DNA of 64,000 nt from Croceicoccus marinus. GTDB taxonomy: Bacteria > Pseudomonadota > Alphaproteobacteria > Sphingomonadales > Sphingomonadaceae. A program made the translations under genes and the position numbers. The stretch is from the NCBI RefSeq assembly GCF_001661675.2, contig NZ_CP019602.1, positions 769,501-833,500 of the forward strand, given 5' to 3'. Under the pieces are notes generated by a model. That model made no database searches and was not told where the DNA came from. It saw only the letters and a program-made list of their open reading frames with translations. This document shows, piece after piece, positions 16,863-23,983 of the stretch. The first letter of the stretch is position 1; each line of letters starts with the position of its first letter.

Positions 16863-17350
16863 CGGAATATCCTTTTCAGGCGGGCTTCGTATCGGGACTT
16901 GATCCGGGCCACTTCGGCCTGCGGATCGCTGGCGTCCAGCGCGTGGACCAGCAGCGCGTGGCCATCGGCGGACACGTCCGCCGACACGGTGCCGGGCGTC
17001 AGGCTGATCGTGCCGGCCAGCGTGGTGATCGCCTCGGGCCGTCTGATGTCCAGCGGGATCACCAGCCAGCAGCTGTTGAGATCGCGGTTGCGGCGGAACA
17101 GGATCAGCCAGGCCACCTGGAAATTGGCGATCAGTATGTCCCACATGACCAGCCCGATATAGCCCACAAGCGGCATGCCCAGGTTGATCAGCGGCTTGTC
17201 CCGCCAATAGGGCGCGGTGAACAGCGGCACCAGGAAACCGACCAGCAGCGCCATCAGGATGGTCCCGACGCCCAGGCTGTTGGCCAGCAGGAGCCAGACC
17301 AGCACCAGCAATCCGGCCAGGGCGGGGTGGGGGAACAGGCGCCGCATCAT
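16859..17350 (-). CDS. mnhE: Mrp-type Na+/H+ antiporter subunit E
   Basis: 163 aa. Two or three N-terminal membrane segments are followed by the cytoplasmic domain with SCWLVIPLDIRRPEAITTLAGTISLTPGT, the MnhE/PhaE hallmark. The start could be either of two adjacent ATGs at 17350 and 17347. The first overlaps the mnhD stop by one base. Confidence 0.93.
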   Translation of the reverse strand: MMRRLFPHPALAGLLVLVWLLLANSLGVGTILMALLVGFLVPLFTAPYWRDKPLINLGMPLVGYIGLVMWDILIANFQVAWLILFRRNRDLNSCWLVIPLDIRRPEAITTLAGTISLTPGTVSADVSADGHALLVHALDASDPQAEVARIKSRYEARLKRIFR

Positions 17351-18873
17351 CACTTGGCCTCCATCTCGAACGCGGGCTGGTCGACCAGTACCGCATTGAC
17401 ATAGCCGCCGACAGCGAAGATCTGCGCCGACGTCGCCTCGGCATTGCGGGTGACGGGGCCCGCGAACAGGGTCAGCGCCGCCAGCAGCGCGCACAGCACC
17501 CAGGCTGGCGCGCTGGCCCACGCGGAAATGCGCGAAGCGGTCAGCTCTCCCCCGTCGCGCGATTTCCAGAACAATATGCTGCCCGCCCGAGCCAGCCCCA
17601 GGATCGCCAGGAAGGTCCCGCCCAGGATCGCGGCCCAGATCCACGCGGCGAACGGCGCGTCCGCACTGGCCGCCAGGATCAGCAGCTTGCCGATGAAGCC
17701 CGACAGCGGCGGCAGGCCGGCCAGCGCGATCGCCGCCAGCATGAACAGCGCGCCATATTGCCCCATGCGCGCGAACGGCCCGTCGGGGGTCAGCGCGTCG
17801 TCGGTGTCGCCCCGCGCACGCGCCACCAGATCGGCGACCAGGAACATCAGCGCGCCCGCCAGCACCGAATGCGGCAGGTAATACAGCCCCGCCGCGACCG
17901 TGTCGGGCTGGAACAGCGCGATGGCCGACAGCAGCGTGCCGGTCGATCCGATGATGCCGAACGCCGCCATCAGCCGCATGTCCTTGGCCGCCAGCACCCC
18001 GACGAAGCCCGCCACGATGGTCAGCAGCGACGCGGGCAGCATCCAGGCCGCTGGTGCCCACGCCGCCGCGCCCGCGTCTGCCCCGAAGATCAGCACGGTG
18101 GTGCGCAGGATCGAATAGACGCCCACCTTGGTCAGGATCGCGAACAGCGCCGCCACCGGGGCGGAGGTGCTGGAATAGGCGCGCGGCAGCCACAGCTGCA
18201 GCGGCAGCAGCGCGGCCTTGAGCGCGAAGACCACGATCAGCACCTGCGCGCCGATGCGGATCAGCGGCTGGTCGCCTGCAGGCGCGGCGGCGACCCGCAG
18301 CGCCATGTCGGCCATGTTGAGCGTGCCCGTGGTGCCGTACAGGATACCCAGCGCGATCAGGAACAGCGTCGATCCGACCAGGTTGACCACCACATATTGC
18401 ACGCCCGCCTGCAGCCGCGCCGCGCCCTGTCCATGCAAGATCAGCCCATAGCTGGCGATCAGCAGCACTTCGAAGAACACGAACAGGTTGAACAGGTCGC
18501 CCGTCAGGAACGCGCCGTTCAGCCCCAGCAGCTGGAACTGGAACATCGGGTGGAAATGCCAGCCCCGCCGGTCAAGCTGCGTGACGACCGAGTGGACCAG
18601 CACGCACAGCGCCAGCACATTGGTCAGCAGCACCATCATCGTCGACAGCCGGTCCAGCACCAGCACGATGCCGAAGGGCGCGGGCCAGTCGCCCAGGCGG
18701 TAGACACGGATCACCCCGTCCGACGCCTCGGCGAACAGGGCGATGGCGACCGCGACCAGCGCGGCGCTGGACGCCAGCGAGAAGATCGCGCCCAGCCGCG
18801 TGGTGCGGACCATGCGGATCAGCGTGATGGCTGCGACCACCGCCGGCAGCAGGATCGGGACGATGGTCAGCAT
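17350..18873 (-). CDS. mnhD: Mrp-type Na+/H+ antiporter subunit D
   Basis: 507 aa with about 14 membrane segments. It is homologous to NuoN/NuoM-type proton channel subunits. It has the conserved Lys in the ALKAALLPLQLWLPRAYSSTSAPVAALFAILTKVGVY region. It forms one of the two antiporter-like channels of the Mrp complex. It overlaps mnhC and mnhE by a single base each. Confidence 0.95.
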   Translation of the reverse strand: MLTIVPILLPAVVAAITLIRMVRTTRLGAIFSLASSAALVAVAIALFAEASDGVIRVYRLGDWPAPFGIVLVLDRLSTMMVLLTNVLALCVLVHSVVTQLDRRGWHFHPMFQFQLLGLNGAFLTGDLFNLFVFFEVLLIASYGLILHGQGAARLQAGVQYVVVNLVGSTLFLIALGILYGTTGTLNMADMALRVAAAPAGDQPLIRIGAQVLIVVFALKAALLPLQLWLPRAYSSTSAPVAALFAILTKVGVYSILRTTVLIFGADAGAAAWAPAAWMLPASLLTIVAGFVGVLAAKDMRLMAAFGIIGSTGTLLSAIALFQPDTVAAGLYYLPHSVLAGALMFLVADLVARARGDTDDALTPDGPFARMGQYGALFMLAAIALAGLPPLSGFIGKLLILAASADAPFAAWIWAAILGGTFLAILGLARAGSILFWKSRDGGELTASRISAWASAPAWVLCALLAALTLFAGPVTRNAEATSAQIFAVGGYVNAVLVDQPAFEMEAK

Positions 18874-19235
18874 CAGTGATTGGCCTCGCCATCGGTCAGG
18901 TCGACATCCTCGACCGTTCCGTCGACATGGTCGGTCCCGCTTTCAAGAAAGCTGCGCAGCGCCAGCACCACCACCAGCGCGGTCATGCCGAACGAGATCA
19001 CGATGGCCGTCAGCACCAGCGCCTGCGGCAGCGGATCGGTGTATTCCGCGCCCTTGGCGTAGATCGGCGGCTTGTCCACCACCAGCCTGCCCATCGAGAA
19101 CAGGAACGCGTTGATCGCATAGGACAGCATGGCGATGCCCAGCACCACCGGAAAGGTGCGCCCCCGCAAGGTCAGATAGATGCCCCCCGCGGTCAGCACG
19201 CCGATGGCGCTGGCAACCAGGAATTCGACGCTCAT
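18873..19235 (-). CDS. mnhC: Mrp-type Na+/H+ antiporter subunit C
   Basis: 120 aa with three membrane helices. It is NuoK-like, with the AMLSYAINAFLFSMG segment and the DPLPQALVLTAIVISFG motif typical of MnhC/PhaC. The acidic C-terminal tail is hydrophilic. Its start overlaps the mnhA/B stop by 4 bp. Confidence 0.95.
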   Translation of the reverse strand: MSVEFLVASAIGVLTAGGIYLTLRGRTFPVVLGIAMLSYAINAFLFSMGRLVVDKPPIYAKGAEYTDPLPQALVLTAIVISFGMTALVVVLALRSFLESGTDHVDGTVEDVDLTDGEANH

Positions 19236-22150
19236 TGCGGTGCCTCCGCCCCTGCACCCTGTCCGGGCGCATCCTTTGCGCGTGCGGCTTTCTCGCGCGC
19301 ATCCTCGCGGCTGGGATCGATGTCCATCGGGTGCTGCGACCCGCCCGCCTGCTCGGCGCGCTGGGTGGCGTTGGCCAGCTGCGCCAGCGCCAGCATCACC
19401 GCGCCCACCACGGTCAGCGCGACGCCGATGTCGAACAGCAGCGCGGTCGCCAGCTCGATCTCGCCCACCAGCGGGATGTGGAAATAGCCATAGGAACTGG
19501 TCAGGAACGGCTTGCCGAAGGCCAGCGATCCCGCGCCGGTCGCCGCCGCGGTCAGCACGCCCGCCGCGATCAGTGCGTGCCGCTCGATCCGGCGGCGTTC
19601 TTCGGCCCATTCGAAGCCCGATGCCATGTACTGGATCAGCATCGCGATAGAGAATACCAGACCCGCGATGAACCCGCCGCCCGGCATGTTGTGGCCGCGC
19701 AGGAATATATACAGGCCCACCACCATCGCCATCGGCAGGATCAGGCGTCCGGCGACGACCAGCATCATCGGATGCCGTTCGGGCGATCGGATGATGCCGT
19801 CCATCAGCGCCAGCAGGCGGCGGCCGGAAATGCCGCGCCCCGCCGGTTGCAGCAGTGCGAATATGGCCAGCGCCGCGATGCCCAGCACGATTATCTCGCC
19901 AAAAGTGTCGAAGCCGCGGAAATCGACCAGGATGACGTTCACCACATTGGTCCCGCCGCCGCCCGGCTTCGCCTGCAGCCAGTGGAAGGCCGAGATCGTG
20001 TCCCCCTGCGGCCGCGTCATCACCGCCCACGCGGCCCAGCCCACGCCCGCGCCACCGATCACGCCCAGCACCGCGTCGCGCACATGGCGCAGGGTCGAAC
20101 TGCTGCTCGGCGGACTGCGCGGCAGCAGGTGCAGCGCCAGCAGCAGCAGCAGGATCGTCACCGTCTCGACCGAGATCTGCGTCAGCGCCAGGTCGGGCGC
20201 GGACAGGAATACGAAGCCAAGCGACACCACCAGCCCGATCACGCTGATATAGACCAGCGAGAGGAAGCGCTGCCGGTGCGACAGCACCACCGCGACCGTA
20301 CCCGCCACCAGTCCCAGCCATGCCAGTATGGCGACCGGCGGGGCAGGGATCGTCTCGCGCCCGCCCGCGGCGAAGCCGCCCGACAGCCGCGATCCCAGGA
20401 CCATCCCCTCGACCCCCAGCACGATGACGAAGGCGAACAGCACGAACAGCATGCGCTGCAGCGATCCGTTGTGGAAGCCATAGGACAGAACACGGCTGGC
20501 ATAGACCAGGCCGAAGATGCCGCGGTCGAATATGCGCTTTGCGACGGGGACCGGCAGGGCCTGCCACAGCCGGTCGAACGCGCCATGGCGCCACAGCATC
20601 ACAAGGCCGCCCGCCACCGCGATCGCGCTCATCAGCAGGGCCGGGGTCAGCCCGTGCCACAGCGACAGGTAGAAATAGGGCGGCTCGCCGCCGATCACCG
20701 CTGCCGAAACGGATTTCACGAACGGTTCGGCCACCAGCCCGGGCAGCAGGCCGATCAGCACCACCAGCACCACCAGCACCGCGGGCGGGCCCCACAAGCC
20801 GATACCGGGATCATGCGGGGGTTTCGGATAATCGTCGCGCCTGGATCCGAAGAAGACATGCGCGATGAAGCGGAACGAATAGGCCGCCGACAGCAGCGCG
20901 GCGATGGTCGCCGCCGCCGGCACCAGCCAGCCGATCCCCGCCCAGCCGGTATGCGCCGCTTCCTCCAGCATCATCTCCTTGGACAGGAAGCCGTTGAAGG
21001 GCGGGACCCCCGCCATCGACAGCGCCGCGATGGTGCCCAGCGTCGCGGTGACCGGCATCAGCGCGGCCAGCCCGCCCAGCCGCCGCGCGTCGCGTGTGCC
21101 GACCTCGTGGTCGACGATGCCCGCGTTCATGAACAGCGCTGCCTTGAACGTGGCATGGTTGATGATGTGGAACACGCCCGCCACCGCCGCCATGCGCGTG
21201 CCGAAACCGAACAGCATGGTAAGCAGCCCCAGATGGCTGACGGTGGAATAGGCGAGCAGGCCCTTCAGGTCGTTCTTGAACAGTGCGATGAACGCGCCGA
21301 TCAGCATGGTCACCAGCCCGGTCGTCGCGACCAGATAGAACCACAGATCCGTCCCCGCCAGCACCGGCCACAGCCGCGCCATCAGGAACACGCCCGCCTT
21401 CACCATGGTGGCGCTGTGCAGATAGGCGCTGACCGGCGTGGGCGCGGCCATCGCGTGGGGCAGCCAAAAATGGAACGGGAACTGCGCCGACTTGGTGAAG
21501 CAGCCCAGCAGGATCAGCACCAGCGCGACCGGGTACAGCGGCGATGCCTGGATCGCGTCCTTCGCCAGCAGGATCTGCGTCAGATCGTACGATCCCGCGA
21601 TCCGCCCCAGCAGCACCAGCCCCGCGATCAGCGCCAGCCCCCCGCCGCCGGTGACGGCAAGCGCCATGCGCGCGCCCTGCCGCCCGTCGGGCAGATGGCC
21701 CCAGAACCCGATCAGCAGGAACGACGACAGGCTGGTCATCTCCCAGAAGACCAGCAGCAGCAGGATATTGTCCGACAGCACGATGCCCAGCATCGCGCCC
21801 TGGAACAGCATCAGGAAGGTCAGGAAACGCGCCGAACTGTCGGCGGCGGAAAGATAGCTGTTGGCATAGACAACGATCAGGAAACCGATCCCCAGGATCA
21901 GCCCCGCGAACATCAGCCCCAGCGGGTCCATGAAGTAATGCGCGTTCAGCCCGATCGCGGGCACCCAGGCGATGCGCGTGACCGCAATTTCGCCGGCCAG
22001 CACCGCGGGCGCCTTCAGCATGACCAGCACGAAGGCGGCCAGCGTGAACAGGCCCGCGATGACGGCATGGATATTGCGCGGTGCCCGGGCCGCCAGACCG
22101 ATGGCGATCGCGCCAAGGAAAGGCAGGGCGGAAATGAGCAGCAAGTCCAA
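19232..22150 (-). CDS. Fused Mrp antiporter subunit A-B (PhaAB-type)
   Basis: 972 aa. Residues 1-~800 are MnhA: an NuoL-like channel core (WLPHAMAAPTPVSAYLHSATMVKAGVFL contains the conserved Lys), and the C-terminal MnhA extension with SAPDLALTQISVETVTILLLLLALHLLP. The last ~150 residues are MnhB (GRLILPMAMVVGLYIFLRGHNMPGGGFIAGL). Fused A-B is the rule in group 2 Mrp systems such as rhizobial PhaAB. First gene of the antiporter operon (A/B, C, D, E, F, G). The complex exports Na+ or K+ for H+ and supports growth in salt or at high pH. Confidence 0.95.
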   Translation of the reverse strand: MDLLLISALPFLGAIAIGLAARAPRNIHAVIAGLFTLAAFVLVMLKAPAVLAGEIAVTRIAWVPAIGLNAHYFMDPLGLMFAGLILGIGFLIVVYANSYLSAADSSARFLTFLMLFQGAMLGIVLSDNILLLLVFWEMTSLSSFLLIGFWGHLPDGRQGARMALAVTGGGGLALIAGLVLLGRIAGSYDLTQILLAKDAIQASPLYPVALVLILLGCFTKSAQFPFHFWLPHAMAAPTPVSAYLHSATMVKAGVFLMARLWPVLAGTDLWFYLVATTGLVTMLIGAFIALFKNDLKGLLAYSTVSHLGLLTMLFGFGTRMAAVAGVFHIINHATFKAALFMNAGIVDHEVGTRDARRLGGLAALMPVTATLGTIAALSMAGVPPFNGFLSKEMMLEEAAHTGWAGIGWLVPAAATIAALLSAAYSFRFIAHVFFGSRRDDYPKPPHDPGIGLWGPPAVLVVLVVLIGLLPGLVAEPFVKSVSAAVIGGEPPYFYLSLWHGLTPALLMSAIAVAGGLVMLWRHGAFDRLWQALPVPVAKRIFDRGIFGLVYASRVLSYGFHNGSLQRMLFVLFAFVIVLGVEGMVLGSRLSGGFAAGGRETIPAPPVAILAWLGLVAGTVAVVLSHRQRFLSLVYISVIGLVVSLGFVFLSAPDLALTQISVETVTILLLLLALHLLPRSPPSSSSTLRHVRDAVLGVIGGAGVGWAAWAVMTRPQGDTISAFHWLQAKPGGGGTNVVNVILVDFRGFDTFGEIIVLGIAALAIFALLQPAGRGISGRRLLALMDGIIRSPERHPMMLVVAGRLILPMAMVVGLYIFLRGHNMPGGGFIAGLVFSIAMLIQYMASGFEWAEERRRIERHALIAAGVLTAAATGAGSLAFGKPFLTSSYGYFHIPLVGEIELATALLFDIGVALTVVGAVMLALAQLANATQRAEQAGGSQHPMDIDPSREDAREKAARAKDAPGQGAGAEAPQ

Positions 22151-22585
22151 CGGGAACTCCGGCTATCGAACTTCAGGCCTCTGGGACAGGTCGGCAGGCG
22201 ACCCGGCGATGCGCCGACGCGGGCGCGACGGTGCTGTCGATACAGGATCGGCAGCGCATGTCCATGGCTGGCCCCCGCGAAACCGGCACCGCAGGGGCAA
22301 ATTCCATGCGGACCGGCACCGAATGGCCGAAATGGGGCGATTCGCGGCCAAGCAGTCCATTAACCATCATTTTCGGCCTGTCCCGCGCCGAATCGCAAAT
22401 TTTTCTCGCGAAATGATTAACGCGCGGATTAACCGTGATGCACGGCCAGCCAGGCCGCTTTGCCAGATGGCAGCCGCCTGCGTTCCGTCTTTAAAGGGAT
22501 GGTTAACCGGTTCGACATGGGAACCGACTTGTGACCTTAAGGGTTTCTAGCGACAAGACACAATCTGCATGAGGTAACCCGAGCC
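22151..22585. promoter_or_regulatory. Non-coding gap with CtrA-like motifs, between mnhA/B and a 49-codon gene
   Basis: 435 bp with no convincing gene. The half nearest the antiporter must hold its promoter. The half near the small gene is AT-richer and has the 8-mer TTAACCAT at 22360-22367 and again on the minus strand at 22499-22506. TTAA/TTAAC pairs lie at 22417-22433 (8-bp spacing) and TTAA-N8-TTAA at 22491-22506. TTAACCAT and TTAA-N7-TTAA are reported CtrA motifs in alphaproteobacteria; the spacing here is off by one base. An inverted repeat CGGTTC-N7-GAACCG lies at 22508-22526. Confidence 0.45.
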
Positions 22586-22735
22586 ATGTATACGCCAAGC
22601 TACCGCACCAGTTCGCCCGACCGCTGGACTCTCCCGCGTCCCTATTCCGATGCTTCTCAGCGCTTTATGAAGTTCGGCGCCGTGCAGCCGATGCACGAAC
22701 CGACCCTGTGGCAGAAGCTGTTCCGCGCCAGCTGA
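22586..22735 (+). CDS. Small 49-aa protein, family not recognised
   Basis: 49 codons from ATG 22586, with GAGG 11 bp upstream. The protein starts MYTPSYRTSSPDRWTLPRPY and ends EPTLWQKLFRAS. It has no membrane segment or signal peptide, is rich in Pro, Ser, Arg and aromatic residues, and has a plausible amphipathic C-terminal helix. Support for it being real: codon use with G/C at third positions, a clean AT-rich promoter region with CtrA-like motifs upstream, and a strong intrinsic terminator 62 bp after the stop, so it is a monocistronic transcript. Function unknown. Confidence 0.65.
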   Translation: MYTPSYRTSSPDRWTLPRPYSDASQRFMKFGAVQPMHEPTLWQKLFRAS

Positions 22736-22797
22736 ACGCCGTCTGATGGCAGGATCTTTGCATCCATCGTCGCCGCAGCGTAGAGTACCGAATGCTT

Positions 22798-22834
22798 AAC
22801 GGCCAGCCTCCCAAAGGAGCGCTGGCCGTTTTCA
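22798..22834 (+). terminator. Intrinsic terminator after the 49-aa gene
   Basis: AACGGCCAGC (22798-22807) pairs perfectly with GCTGGCCGTT (22821-22830) across a 13-nt loop. The stem ends in GTTTTC, giving a four-T run, on the + strand. Confidence 0.85.
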
Positions 22835-22877
22835 CGTTAACATTTGGTCCCGGAACCGGGGCGGGGCAGGGCGCCCC

Positions 22878-23954
22878 CTATTCGCCCCGCAAGGCCGCCA
22901 GCAACGCATCGCCGCGCACCAGCTTGAAGTTCTGCGTGGCATTGCCATCCGCATCGGGCCCGTTGTCCCCGTCCTGCGCAACGAAGATGCCATCGGGAAA
23001 GCCGGGCCCGAAACTGCCGGCCGCGAATTCGATGCCGTCGGTTTCCACCGTCCCGTCGATCCCGCCGCCATCCACGATCCGCACCCGCCCGGCATAGGCC
23101 ATCGTGGGCAGCGCGAAAGCCGCATAGGCATTGTCGCCCTGGCTCGATGCGATCAGATAGCCGCCGTCGCTGCCGACCGGCGCAATCGCCAGCCCCTCGA
23201 CATCGGGCACCAGCGCGGTGCCGTCGGCGCGCGAGACCAGCTCGCCCGCCGGAGAGGCTTGCGACAGGTCGAAGCGGTGGATCCCCACCGTCTCCTCGCC
23301 CACGTAAAGCATGTCGGTGCGCCCATCGACGACGCAGCCCTCGCTCTGGCTGGGAATGGCGAAGCGGCGGGTCGACAGGATCGTCGGAGCCTGCGCCGTG
23401 CCGCCGATGACCGCCTCGATCACCGGACCCTGCTTGGTCACGACATAGGCCCGCGCCAGCTGGCCCGCCGCATCGGCCTCGGCCATGCAGAAGCCATAGG
23501 CCTCGCCGCTGCCGCCGCTACCCACCTCCAGACGCGGGCCCTGCGTCAGCTGCCCGTCGCTCGCCAGTGTGAAGAACGCGATGGCGGGCGTGGCCGCGTC
23601 GGTCCGGTCGCTGGCCGCCACCAGCACGGTGCCACCCGCCAGCGAGACCAGGTCGACATTGTTGAGCAGCCCCGCGGGCACGAAATCGATGACCGTCCCG
23701 TCCAGCCGATAGCTGTACAGTCCCGCCTTCTTGTCGGTGCCCAGCAGCACGCTCTTCGCCGGGTCCGCCGGGTTGCGCCAGATCGCCGGATCGTCGGCGG
23801 CATCGGCATTGGCCGTGCCCACCGGCACCGTTTCCGCCGCCGCCGTGACGCTGCCCGTCGGCCAGGGCGAGGGCGGCCACACCGTTTCCCCCGCGCAGGC
23901 GGCCAGCAGGATCGCCGGGGCGATGGCGGCCCCGGCCCTGATCGTATTGCTCAT
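22878..23954 (-). CDS. Beta-propeller phytase, predicted lipoprotein
   Basis: 358 aa from ATG 23954, chosen because GGGAG is then 7 bp upstream. A type II signal peptide ends in the lipobox ILLAAC (Cys20), so it is probably anchored in the membrane. The mature part matches beta-propeller phytases: ADDPAIWRNP near the start, AASDRT, GFCM, EGCVVD, GEE, DVEGLAI, ASSQGDN and QDGDN, which supply calcium- and phosphate-binding acidic residues. The enzyme releases phosphate from inositol hexakisphosphate. It lies 29 bp after a TonB receptor on the same strand, the usual phytase/receptor pairing in this order. Confidence 0.93.
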   Translation of the reverse strand: MSNTIRAGAAIAPAILLAACAGETVWPPSPWPTGSVTAAAETVPVGTANADAADDPAIWRNPADPAKSVLLGTDKKAGLYSYRLDGTVIDFVPAGLLNNVDLVSLAGGTVLVAASDRTDAATPAIAFFTLASDGQLTQGPRLEVGSGGSGEAYGFCMAEADAAGQLARAYVVTKQGPVIEAVIGGTAQAPTILSTRRFAIPSQSEGCVVDGRTDMLYVGEETVGIHRFDLSQASPAGELVSRADGTALVPDVEGLAIAPVGSDGGYLIASSQGDNAYAAFALPTMAYAGRVRIVDGGGIDGTVETDGIEFAAGSFGPGFPDGIFVAQDGDNGPDADGNATQNFKLVRGDALLAALRGE

Positions 23955-23983
23955 GGACATGCTCCCGTTCCGTCCCCGCCGCA

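Noticed and set aside
22163..22360. Short open frames in the antiporter upstream gap
   Set aside because: No ribosome site, no sensible composition, and they overlap the promoter region; treated as non-coding.
19235..22363. Open frame of ~1040 codons antisense to the mnhA/B gene
   Set aside because: Gln/Arg/His-rich composition without any motif; the minus strand carries the full antiporter subunit.
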